Assembly (NCBI RefSeq): GCF_900258035.1
Contig: NZ_OGTP01000032.1
Location: 1-58,775, forward strand
DNA from: Caballeronia novacaledonica
GTDB lineage: Bacteria > Pseudomonadota > Gammaproteobacteria > Burkholderiales > Burkholderiaceae
DNA length: 58,775 nucleotides
Reading direction: 5' to 3'
This document shows positions 19,242-28,993 of the stretch, piece after piece. The notes under the pieces are model-generated. The model was not told the DNA's origin, did no database searches, and saw only the letters and a list, made by a program, of their open reading frames with translations. Every line of letters begins with the position of its first letter. Within the stretch, counting starts at the first letter, position 1. The translations under genes were made by a program, and so were the position numbers.

Positions 19242-19988
19242 TTACGACGCGCGCGTCGCGAGACGCAGGCTGTCGGTCGAGGCGTTCGTCGCGCGCTTGG
19301 TCGACGAGAGCTTCGAGCCCGTGACGAAGAACGCGTGGAGGCCGTGCGCGAAGCGGTTCAGCTTGGTCACGATGCCTTTGTTCGCGCGGGTGAGGGCGTT
19401 GTAGCCGAGCACCGCCGGAATCGCGACGAAGAGGCCGAACGCGGTCATGATGAGCGATTCGCCGACCGGACCGGCAACCTGATCGATCGACGTCTGGCCC
19501 GTCGCGCCGATGGTCAGCAGCGCGTGATAGATCCCCCAGACCGTGCCGAAGAGGCCGACGAACGGCGACGTGGAGCCGATCGACGCGAGAATCGCGAGAC
19601 CCGACTGCATGCGGCCGACGCCTTCGTCCATCACGTCCTTGAGGCAGCGCGTGATCCAGTCCGACACGTCCATGCGGTCGTGCAGATGCGGTTGCGTCTG
19701 ATGATGATGGTCGGCGGCTTCCTGGCCGGCGAGCGCGAGCGCGAGAAACGGGTTGTCCGCGGGGCTCGACGACTGGCTGCCGAGCTTCTTGATGCCGTCG
19801 TTGAAGTCGTCGGAATGCCAGAACGCCTGTTCGGCGTTCTTGGTCAGGCGCTTCAGGCGCACGACGTTCCACGCTTTCACGACGATCACCGTCCACGAAA
19901 GCACCGACATGATGACGAGCGCGAGCGCGATGCCCCGCGTCACGAAGTCGCCTTGCGCCCAGACGTGCGCAATCCCGTAGTTTTCCAT
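19242..19988 (-). CDS. exbB: TonB-system proton channel subunit ExbB
   Basis: 248-residue MotA/TolQ/ExbB family membrane protein with three membrane segments (about residues 12-35, 140-165 and 180-205) and the conserved GLFGTVWGIYHALLTIG and PAVLGYNALTRAN blocks. It converts proton motive force into TonB movement. The ATG at 19988 (MENYGIAHVWAQG) is preferred over the ORF's upstream start. It sits 29 bp after tonB. Confidence 0.94.
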   Translation of the reverse strand: MENYGIAHVWAQGDFVTRGIALALVIMSVLSWTVIVVKAWNVVRLKRLTKNAEQAFWHSDDFNDGIKKLGSQSSSPADNPFLALALAGQEAADHHHQTQPHLHDRMDVSDWITRCLKDVMDEGVGRMQSGLAILASIGSTSPFVGLFGTVWGIYHALLTIGATGQTSIDQVAGPVGESLIMTAFGLFVAIPAVLGYNALTRANKGIVTKLNRFAHGLHAFFVTGSKLSSTKRATNASTDSLRLATRAS

Positions 19989-20017
19989 TTCTCTTTCCTT
20001 GTATCTAAAAAAATCGA

Positions 20018-20749
20018 TCAGTCGTTCAGACTGAAAACGAATGGCACCGTGGCGGTCGCGCGAATCGCTTCGCCATTTTCCTTGTACGGGCTGCACGCGC
20101 TGCCGCGTACGGCCTCGAGCGCCGCGTCATCGAGCCGAGACGAACCGCTGCTCTTTTGCAGGGTCACGTTTTCGATCTTTCCCGACAGGCCCACCGTCAG
20201 ACGGACGACGGTCGTGCCGGTTTCGCCGCGGCGCTTGGCCATCGCCGGATAGTCTGGCTGCGCGATGTTACAACCGAGGTGCGCGACGTTCTTCGGTGCG
20301 GCCAGTTCCATGTTCGGCTTGCCGATGGCCGGCGCGACAGGCGGCGGCGCGGGTTGAGGCGGAGCAGGCGGCGTGGGTTCGGGCGCGGGCGCCGCGATCT
20401 GCGACGGCGCCTCGGTCACCGGCATCGGCGTGGGCTTCGGCTCGATTTTCGGTTTGACCTTCGGCTTGGGCTGGGGCTTCGGAACGGGCTGCGGAACCGG
20501 CTTGGGCGGCGGCGGCGTTTCGATCGCGACCGGCTGCGGCGCGGGCTGCGGCGTTTCGCTGATCAGTTGCGCGGTGATCGATTTGGCTTCGACCGGTTTC
20601 GGCAGCGGCTCGTGACGCATCGTCAGCGCGACGCCCAGAAGCGCGGCGTGAATGACGACGACAGCGGCGCACGCCGCGATGACGCGCGGATTGGCGTTCG
20701 TCGCTGGCGCCGTCTGAAAAGCGGCGGGAGTAGTGGTCGGGGACTGCAT
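20018..20749 (-). CDS. tonB: Energy transducer TonB
   Basis: 243-residue protein. A single N-terminal membrane anchor (about residues 24-45) is followed by a Pro/Lys-rich periplasmic spacer (KPVPQPVPKPQPKPKVKPKIEPKP) and a C-terminal TonB domain (YPAMAKRRGETGTTVVRLTVGLSGKIENVTLQKSSGSSRLDDAALEAV) that contacts TonB-dependent receptors. It works with the exbB and exbD products encoded immediately downstream. No TonB-dependent receptor is in the window. Confidence 0.94.
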   Translation of the reverse strand: MQSPTTTPAAFQTAPATNANPRVIAACAAVVVIHAALLGVALTMRHEPLPKPVEAKSITAQLISETPQPAPQPVAIETPPPPKPVPQPVPKPQPKPKVKPKIEPKPTPMPVTEAPSQIAAPAPEPTPPAPPQPAPPPVAPAIGKPNMELAAPKNVAHLGCNIAQPDYPAMAKRRGETGTTVVRLTVGLSGKIENVTLQKSSGSSRLDDAALEAVRGSACSPYKENGEAIRATATVPFVFSLND

Positions 20750-20849
20750 TGTTATTGGCTGCTTGCGATACTGCGTGAGTGCTTGCCGATGCCTTCCAGC
20801 TCAAGGTCCAACGACTGCACAGGCACGGTGCGGAAGATACCAGACGACG

Positions 20850-20912
20850 TCATTTTCGGAAAATAAGCAGGGAGATAAACAGGGTGGCCACGAAGCCGAT
20901 CAGCAGTTCCAT
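20850..20912 (-). CDS. Candidate 20-residue single-helix membrane peptide
   Basis: A tiny frame reads MELLIGFVATLFISLLIFRK: an almost purely hydrophobic helix closed by Arg-Lys. A GGAGGGAAAG site precedes the ATG with proper spacing; an in-frame ATG 12 bases further up would give 24 residues. It lies in the 300-bp gap between bfd and tonB on the same strand, so it would be translated from the iron-regulated message. Size and make-up recall KdpF-like small membrane subunits. It is shorter than routine gene calling accepts; coding is inferred. Confidence 0.45.
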   Translation of the reverse strand: MELLIGFVATLFISLLIFRK

Positions 20913-21052
20913 CTTTCCCTCCATGGGTAAGGGTTGCGCGGCTGGCTGAAAGTGACCGGAAGTTCGAAGGTAACCTGGCTTGCTGGAGTCGAGAAAACGA
21001 CCTGACGACGCGTCGGGATAAACGGGCGTCGTCGGTTTGAGCGCGGCGCGCT

Positions 21053-21289
21053 TCAGGCGGCCTGGCGCTCGTAGAACATGAGCGGCGCAACGTGCTCGCG
21101 CTGCTCGATACCGCAGCGCGACGCGCAGACACCGCTTTCCGCCATGACATCGCGAACGCTCGCTTCGCACTTGCCGCAACACAGCGCGACGCCGAGCTCG
21201 AATTGCAGTTCGTCGAAAGAGTCCATTCCCTCGGCGATGGCGGCTCGGATCTTGCGGTCGGACACTGATTTGCAGACACAGACAATCAT
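21053..21289 (-). CDS. bfd: Bacterioferritin-associated ferredoxin
   Basis: 78-residue BFD-like [2Fe-2S] protein: MIVCVCKSVSDRKIRAAI supplies the first Cys pair and ALCCGKCEASVRDVM the second. Bfd reduces the ferric core of bacterioferritin to mobilise iron; the matching bfr gene lies 1.1 kb away, past murI. It begins the bfd-tonB-exbBD cluster and has a Fur box 24-44 bp upstream, in line with induction by iron starvation. The C-terminal extension after the BFD domain (about 20 residues) is a little longer than usual. Confidence 0.92.
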   Translation of the reverse strand: MIVCVCKSVSDRKIRAAIAEGMDSFDELQFELGVALCCGKCEASVRDVMAESGVCASRCGIEQREHVAPLMFYERQAA

Positions 21290-21312
21290 GATCGTTCGCG
21301 ATAGCTTGCGTT

Positions 21313-21333
21313 AATGCGAATTATTATCATTCA
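21313..21333 (-). promoter_or_regulatory. Fur box upstream of bfd
   Basis: On the minus strand GAATGATAATAATTCGCATT fits the Fur pattern of repeated NATWAT units; the site lies 24-44 bp before the bfd start and should bring bfd and possibly tonB-exbB-exbD under Fur control. Confidence 0.75.
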
Positions 21334-21464
21334 GTATGGGCAGCTTTGCAAGCGGGGCTCGGTGTTTTTTGTAACAGAGCGCGTGAGTTAGCGGGTTTAT
21401 TGCTAGGCGCCCTGCCGGGCGGGGCAAAGCGCCCGATGTACCGGACGGGACGGGAGAGAAACCC

Positions 21465-22346
21465 TCAGACGATGTCGGGTTCAGCGAGGCGCGTGCGGCG
21501 CGAAGGGATATCGACGTGCTCGACTTTCGCGTCGAGCCGAAGCAGGGCGGCGGCGAGCTGGCGCTGCGATTCGCCGTCGGCCGTGGAGTGGAAGCGCGGC
21601 AGGGTGTCCGGCGGCGTGACGAGGTTTTTCAGCGCGTGCGCGTCCAGCAGACGATCGAGCTGCCGCGCAATGGCGACGCTCGTATCGACGATCTGCAGCC
21701 GCTCCCCGGCGATGTCGCGAATCGCGCGATCGAGAAAAGGGTAGTGCGTGCAGCCGAGCACGAGGGTGTCCGCGCCGGCGTCGAGCATGGGCGCGAGATA
21801 GCTTTCGAGCAGCGCCATCAGCGCCGGCGACGACGTGTCGCAACGCTCGACCGCCTGAACCAGCCCGTGTCCCGCCTGACAGATGAAGCGGCAATCGCCC
21901 GCATAACGATCGAGCAGCGACTGAAAGCGCGCCGAGCGCAATGTGACGGCCGTGGCGAGCACGCCGACCACGCGCGATTTCGACACCGTGGCGGCGGGCT
22001 TCACGCCCGGCTCGACGCCGACGAGCGGAATCGTCAGGCGTTCGCGCACGAGCGCGATGGACTGCGCCGTGGCCGTGTTGCACGCGACGACGAGCGCCTT
22101 CGCGCCTTGCCCGACGAGCCATTCGCCGATCGCCATCGCGCGGTCGACGATGAAGTCGTCGTCGCGCTCGCCGTAGGGCGCGTAACGCGAATCGGCGACG
22201 TAGATCAGACGTTCGTGCGGCAAAGTCGCGCGCACGGCGCGCAGCACCGACAGCCCGCCGAGACCGGAATCGAAAATGCCGACCGGCGCGCTCGCGTCCG
22301 GCGCGGCACGCTCGTTCGGCTTCAGGGAAGATGCTGCGCCGGGCAT
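21465..22346 (-). CDS. murI: Glutamate racemase
   Basis: 293-residue cofactor-independent racemase making D-glutamate for peptidoglycan. Both catalytic cysteines are in their motifs: VVACNTATAQS (about residue 87) and LVLGCTHYPFL (about residue 200); GIFDSGLGGLSVL near residue 23 is the family N-terminal signature. The gene starts 4 bp after the bfr stop, so the two are probably cotranscribed, a curious pairing of iron storage and wall synthesis. Start ATG at 22346. Confidence 0.95.
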   Translation of the reverse strand: MPGAASSLKPNERAAPDASAPVGIFDSGLGGLSVLRAVRATLPHERLIYVADSRYAPYGERDDDFIVDRAMAIGEWLVGQGAKALVVACNTATAQSIALVRERLTIPLVGVEPGVKPAATVSKSRVVGVLATAVTLRSARFQSLLDRYAGDCRFICQAGHGLVQAVERCDTSSPALMALLESYLAPMLDAGADTLVLGCTHYPFLDRAIRDIAGERLQIVDTSVAIARQLDRLLDAHALKNLVTPPDTLPRFHSTADGESQRQLAAALLRLDAKVEHVDIPSRRTRLAEPDIV

Positions 22347-22350
22347 ACGA

Positions 22351-22827
22351 TTACTCGTGATCGCCCATCATGGTCTGCTGGTAGTTCTGGATGCCGACCT
22401 TGTCGATCAGATCCAGTTGCGTTTCCAGCCAGTCGATGTGTTCTTCGGTGTCGTGCAGGATCTTTTCGAAGATTTCGCGCGAGACGAAGTCACGCACCGA
22501 CTCGCAATAAGCGATGGCTTCCTTGCAGGTCGACTGGGAAATCTGCTCGAGTTTCAGATCGCATTCGAGGATTTCCTTGGTCTCTTCACCGATCAGCAGC
22601 TTGTGCAGGTCCTGCAGATTCGGCAGACCGTCGAGCATGAACACGCGCTGGATCAGCCAGTCGGCGTGCTTCATCTCGCCGATCGATTCGTCGTATTCGT
22701 GCTTGTTGAGCTTCTCGAGGCCCCAATGCTGATACATCCGGGCGTGCAGGAAGTATTGATTGATCGCGGTCAGTTCGTTCTTCAACTGCGCGTTCAGATA
22801 TTCGATGACTTTCGCGTCGCCTTGCAT
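22351..22827 (-). CDS. bfr: Bacterioferritin
   Basis: 158-residue 24-mer iron-storage protein. The four-helix bundle carries the ferroxidase ligands (E18, the E51-x2-H54 pair in SIGEMKHADWLI, E94, E127-x2-H130 in TEEHIDWLE) and the heme-ligating Met of EMKHADWL. MQGDAKVIEYLNAQLKNELTAINQYFLHARM is the standard N-terminus. Its iron is mobilised by Bfd, encoded nearby. First gene of a probable bfr-murI operon. Confidence 0.95.
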   Translation of the reverse strand: MQGDAKVIEYLNAQLKNELTAINQYFLHARMYQHWGLEKLNKHEYDESIGEMKHADWLIQRVFMLDGLPNLQDLHKLLIGEETKEILECDLKLEQISQSTCKEAIAYCESVRDFVSREIFEKILHDTEEHIDWLETQLDLIDKVGIQNYQQTMMGDHE

Positions 22828-22962
22828 GATTTTGTTCCTGTTCTTAACGTGGGGCTTCTGAAAAGATAAACCTTCAGTGTGGCAATGCCAAGGTTGAGTA
22901 GATATTTTTTGTTTCAGACGAAACTGAGAATGAAAACCTTTCTCGACTCGCGGCGTTGCAAA

Positions 22963-22990
22963 GAAAAGAGCCGGGCGGATTGCCCGGCTC
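22963..22990 (-). terminator. Terminator downstream of the fumarase gene
   Basis: Nine-bp GC stem (22968-22976 with 22982-22990) followed on the minus strand by TTTTCTT. Confidence 0.8.
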
Positions 22991-23031
22991 CCGTCAATCT
23001 CCAGCGGTAATAAGCCGCCAATAAGCTGCGA

Positions 23032-24555
23032 TCAAGCCGTCGCGACCGGAATCTTGCCGATCTTCGCCTGCCATTCCGCCGGACCGGTCTTGTGGACCGA
23101 CGTGCCGCTCGAATCGACAGCAACCGTCACCGGCATGTCCTGCACGTCGAATTCGTAGATCGCTTCCATGCCGAGGTCTTCGAACGCGAGCACCTTCGCT
23201 TCGCGGATCGCCTTCGACACGAGATACGCCGCGCCGCCGACCGCCATCAGATACGCGGCCTTGTGATTTTTGATCGCCTCGATCGCGACCGGGCCGCGCT
23301 CGGCCTTGCCGATCATCGAGATCAGCCCGGTTTGCGCGAGCATCATTTCGGTGAACTTGTCCATGCGCGTGGCCGTGGTCGGGCCCGCCGGACCGACGGC
23401 TTCGTCGCGCACCGGATCGACCGGGCCGACGTAATAAATCACGCGATTCGTAAAGTCCACCGGCAGCTTTTCGCCCTTGGCGAGCATGTCGGCGATGCGC
23501 TTGTGCGCGGCGTCGCGGCCCGTCAGCATCTTGCCCGACAAGAGCAGCGTCTGGCCCGGCTTCCACGATGCGACTTGTTCCGGCGTCAGCGTGTTCAGGT
23601 CGATGCGCTGGCTCTTTTCAGTATCCGGTTCCCACTGCACTTTCGGCCATGCGTCGAGCGGCGGCGCTTCGAGCTTCGCGGCGCCCGAGCCGTCGAGCGT
23701 GAAGTGCGCGTGGCGCGTGGCCGCGCAGTTCGGGATGATCGCGACCGGCTTGCTCGCCGCGTGCGTCGGCGCCGCCATGATCTTCACGTCGAGCACGGTC
23801 GCGAGGCCGCCGAGACCTTGCGCGCCGATGCCGAGCGCGTTCACTTTCTCGTGCAGTTCCACGCGCAGCTCTTCGATCCAGTCTTGCGGGCCGCGCGCGA
23901 TGACGTCCTGAATGTCGATCGGGTCCATCAGCGATTCCTTCGCCATGACCATCGCCTTTTCAGCCGTGCCGCCGATGCCGATGCCGAGCATTCCCGGCGG
24001 GCACCAGCCGGCGCCCATCGTCGGCACCGTCTTCAGGATCCAGTCGACGATCGAATCCGACGGATTGAGCATCGCGAACTTCGACTTGTTCTCCGAGCCG
24101 CCGCCCTTGGCCGCGACCTGAACATCGACCTTGTCGCCCGGCACGATCTCGTAGTGGATCACGGCCGGCGTGTTGTCCTTCGTGTTCTTGCGGCCGCCTT
24201 CGGGCGGACTCACGATCGACGCGCGCAGCACGTTGTCCGGGTTCAGATAACCGCGGCGCACGCCTTCGTTGATCATGTCGGTGACGGACATCGTCGCGCC
24301 GTCCCAACGCACATCCATGCCGACTTTCACGAACACCGTGACGATACCGGTGTCCTGGCAGATCGGGCGCTTGCCTTCGGCGCACATGCGGCTGTTGGTG
24401 AGGATCTGCGCGATCGCGTCTTTCGCGGCGGGGCTCTCTTCCAGCTCGTAGGCCCGGCCGAGCGCCTGAATATAGTCGAGCGGATGGTAGTAGCTGATGT
24501 ACTGCAGCGAATCGGCGATGCTCTGAATCAGGTCTTCCTGCTTGATGACTGTCAT
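23032..24555 (-). CDS. Fumarate hydratase, class I (4Fe-4S)
   Basis: 507-residue oxygen-sensitive TCA-cycle enzyme that interconverts fumarate and malate. The alpha part carries the first cluster cysteine (CAEGKRPICQDTGIVTVFVKVG) and GAGWCPPGMLGIGIGGTAEKAMVMAKES with the second; the third lies in IPNCAATRHAHF. The C-terminal beta part ends YEFDVQDMPVTVAVDSSGTSVHKTGP, as in the fused FumA/FumB type. The ATG at 24555 is chosen by homology of MTVIKQEDLIQSIADSLQYISYYHP; the 103 codons before it have no support. It follows the UPF0114 gene by 50 bp. Confidence 0.95.
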   Translation of the reverse strand: MTVIKQEDLIQSIADSLQYISYYHPLDYIQALGRAYELEESPAAKDAIAQILTNSRMCAEGKRPICQDTGIVTVFVKVGMDVRWDGATMSVTDMINEGVRRGYLNPDNVLRASIVSPPEGGRKNTKDNTPAVIHYEIVPGDKVDVQVAAKGGGSENKSKFAMLNPSDSIVDWILKTVPTMGAGWCPPGMLGIGIGGTAEKAMVMAKESLMDPIDIQDVIARGPQDWIEELRVELHEKVNALGIGAQGLGGLATVLDVKIMAAPTHAASKPVAIIPNCAATRHAHFTLDGSGAAKLEAPPLDAWPKVQWEPDTEKSQRIDLNTLTPEQVASWKPGQTLLLSGKMLTGRDAAHKRIADMLAKGEKLPVDFTNRVIYYVGPVDPVRDEAVGPAGPTTATRMDKFTEMMLAQTGLISMIGKAERGPVAIEAIKNHKAAYLMAVGGAAYLVSKAIREAKVLAFEDLGMEAIYEFDVQDMPVTVAVDSSGTSVHKTGPAEWQAKIGKIPVATA

Positions 24556-24605
24556 GGCTTGGGCTCTGGGGGACGAAATTTTTTGTGTGCGTTCTGAGGG
24601 ACGCT

Positions 24606-25193
24606 TCAGTCGAGCGCGCTTCGGGGCGCGATGGGTTCGCTGTGAAAGTGTTGCGGATGCGTATGCGTGGTCAGCCGGTCGACGTACGCCATGATGAGCG
24701 CGGACACGAGGAAGGCGACGTGGATGATCACCTGCCACAGCACCGTGTGGAATGTCTGCTGGTCGGGGCTGATGAAGGTTTTCAACAGGTGGATCGACGA
24801 GATGCTGATGAGCGCCATCGACAGCTTCACCTTCAGCACGCCCGCGTTGACGTGATCGAGCCATTCGGGTTCGTCGGGATGACCTTCCACGCCGAGCCGC
24901 GACACGAAGGTTTCATACCCGCCGACGATCACCATGATGAGCAGATTCGAGATCATGACCACGTCGATCAGGCCCAGCACGACGAGCATGATGTTGGTTT
25001 CATCGAGCGTCAGCGCGTGGGTGACGAGGTGCCACACTTCCTTCAGGAACAGCACGACATACACGGCTTGCGCGACGATCAGGCCCAGATAGAGCGGAAC
25101 CTGGAGCCAGCGGCTCATGAAGATGACTTTCGGCAGCACTTTCATCGAGCCGGGCTGAGAGGGCGAGGCGGAAGAATGCTTGGGAGCGGACAT
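24606..25193 (-). CDS. UPF0114/YqhA family membrane protein (TIGR00645 type)
   Basis: 195-residue inner-membrane protein with about four hydrophobic segments (residues about 30-52, 68-92, 125-140 and 150-172) and the family blocks FMSRWLQVPLYLGLIVAQAVY and GGYETFVSRLGVEGHPDEPEWLDHVNAGVLKVKLSMALISISSIHLL. Function is unknown. Upstream of the fumarase gene with a 50-bp gap, possibly cotranscribed. The C-terminus is His-rich (HTHPQHFHSE), which may bind metal. Confidence 0.88.
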   Translation of the reverse strand: MSAPKHSSASPSQPGSMKVLPKVIFMSRWLQVPLYLGLIVAQAVYVVLFLKEVWHLVTHALTLDETNIMLVVLGLIDVVMISNLLIMVIVGGYETFVSRLGVEGHPDEPEWLDHVNAGVLKVKLSMALISISSIHLLKTFISPDQQTFHTVLWQVIIHVAFLVSALIMAYVDRLTTHTHPQHFHSEPIAPRSALD

Positions 25194-25374
25194 GGGCGGC
25201 TTTTCAGTCGGGGCGGGTCGGACCGGAAATGATGACGGGCGAATATGACGAACAAAAACGTACGATGCGCCGGCAAACGCGCGCGGGAGCGCATTCGCGG
25301 TGTCAGGAAGCCCGCTATTGTAGCGCGTCGCCGCGCGGGCCTGCCGAAAGCTTTCAGAATGCGCCGAAGCGTTA

Positions 25375-26274
25375 CTAGACGCCCGTTTCCCGCGGCACGG
25401 AGCCCGCGGCGCGCGACTTGAGGCTCGCGAGCGCGATGCCCGTCACGACGCACGCGAGCGCGACGCCATGCGCGAGCGTCGGCCGCTCGCCGAGGAAAAC
25501 GATGCCATAGAGCGCCGCCGCGATCGGCAGGACCGCGCAGAACACGCCGGCGAGACTGCCGTCGACGTGGCGAATGCCTTTCATCCACAGCCAGAACGAG
25601 AAGATGCTGGCGGAGAGTCCATACCATAAGACGAGCGCCCACGTTTGCCCGCCGACGCTGCTCCAGTCGAAGCGCGCGAGCGAGGTCGCGCCGAGCGGCA
25701 GCATCAGCAGGAGACCGATGGCGTGCGTGTACGCGCAGATGTCGATGGCGGGCAGCGTCTGCGTCAGACGGCGCGACAGGATCACATAGAGCGATTCGCA
25801 GCACACGGCGCCGAGCACCATCAGATTGCCGGGCAACGAACTCGCGCCCGTATCGCCGGCCTGCGCGACGTTGATGACGAGCACGCCCGCGATCGCCAGT
25901 CCGATGGACGCGAACGCGCGGCCGGCCGGTTTCTCGCTCAGGAGGATCCACGCGAAGAGCGCGACCACGGCCGGAATCGTGCTCGTGATGACGCCCGCCG
26001 CGACGGCGCTCGTGCGCGCGACGCCATTGAGCATCAGCAAGGTGAAACCGAATGTGCCGAACAACGCCTGCAAGAAGAGATTGATCCACTCGCCACGCGC
26101 GACGCGCTTCATCTTCGACCAGCGCAAGAGCGGCCAGAGCACCGCGAGCGCGATCACGAAGCGCAGCAGGGCGAAGAGCGGGACGGGCACGGAAGCGACG
26201 ATCGATTTGCCGATGCCGACATTGCTTCCGACGAGCAACATGGCGCCGATGAGGAATAGGGCGTAGCGATTCAA
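25375..26274 (-). CDS. EamA/DMT family transporter
   Basis: 299-residue membrane protein with ten predicted helices in two EamA repeats (about 10-140 and 150-285). The repeats begin at ALFLIGAMLLVGSNVGIGKSIVA and LMVLGAVCCESLYVILSRR. Members export amino acids, nucleotides or drugs; the substrate here is not deducible. Divergent from acs with a 330-bp gap and encoded singly. Confidence 0.88.
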   Translation of the reverse strand: MNRYALFLIGAMLLVGSNVGIGKSIVASVPVPLFALLRFVIALAVLWPLLRWSKMKRVARGEWINLFLQALFGTFGFTLLMLNGVARTSAVAAGVITSTIPAVVALFAWILLSEKPAGRAFASIGLAIAGVLVINVAQAGDTGASSLPGNLMVLGAVCCESLYVILSRRLTQTLPAIDICAYTHAIGLLLMLPLGATSLARFDWSSVGGQTWALVLWYGLSASIFSFWLWMKGIRHVDGSLAGVFCAVLPIAAALYGIVFLGERPTLAHGVALACVVTGIALASLKSRAAGSVPRETGV

Positions 26275-26605
26275 GCTGGATACCGCGCGGGTAGTTCAGT
26301 TACGATTGTGGGGACGCATTGTAGAAGCCGCGCGGACTCCGTGTATACCCCGTGCCCATTGGGCCGGTCACGTAAGAAGCGGGTAAGTTCAACGGCTTAT
26401 CTTGAATTCAATGCAGGCTGTCGCGGGCAAACGAATGCGCCCTGACTGGCCACCGCGCCGCCCGGCGCGCTTCAAGGGAGACAAGGTTGGACACGGGAAC
26501 GCCGCGCGCATCCCGGTTCGAACCTTAAAAGCATGCGGCGCACGCAACCCATTCAGCGATGCGCGCGCCGCCGGATTTCGGAAACACCATCAGGAGAGGT
26601 TGTCG
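26275..26605. other. Intergenic region between DMT transporter and acs
   Basis: 331 bp of divergent spacer. No ORF of note. The frame upstream of acs is open to 26402 but without a ribosome site. The region must hold the acs and DMT promoters, though I see no clear hexamers. Confidence 0.5.
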
Positions 26606-28588
<1,983 letters not shown>

Positions 28589-28666
28589 GCCCCTCGAGAC
28601 CGCCGCCCGCAGCGAGCGGCGGTCTTTCCTGATTGCCGACGCCATGCGGTTTTGTTAAAAGACCGC

Positions 28667-28993
28667 ATGTCCGATTTTTCCAGCCCGACGCCCGCCTCGC
28701 CACCGCCCGTATCGGCGGCGATGGCGCGCGCGCATCGGCGCTACTGGCGTTTCAATGTCGCGCTGATCGCCGTGCTGATGACGACGGGCTTCGTCGTCTC
28801 GTTCGGCCTGCCGCTTTTCGCGCAGCGTTTCCAGCATGCGCGCGTCGCGGGCTTTCCGCTGCCCTTCTACTTCGGCGCGCAGGGCGCGATTCTCGTCTAT
28901 CTCGCGCTGATCTTCGTCTATATCGTGCTGATGCAGATCGCCGATGCGCGTCTTCTGCGTGCCGCCCGGTCGGAACAAGGCGGCGTGGCATGA
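28667..28993 (+). CDS. DUF4212 small subunit of sodium/solute symporter
   Basis: 108-residue protein with two membrane helices (about 33-55 and 70-98) and the DUF4212 signature HRRYWRFNVALIAVLM, FVVSFGLPLF and GAQGAILVYLALIFVYIVLMQ. This is the partner subunit of VC_2705-type SSS transporters. Its stop overlaps the start of the large subunit (ATGA). Confidence 0.88.
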   Translation: MSDFSSPTPASPPPVSAAMARAHRRYWRFNVALIAVLMTTGFVVSFGLPLFAQRFQHARVAGFPLPFYFGAQGAILVYLALIFVYIVLMQIADARLLRAARSEQGGVA

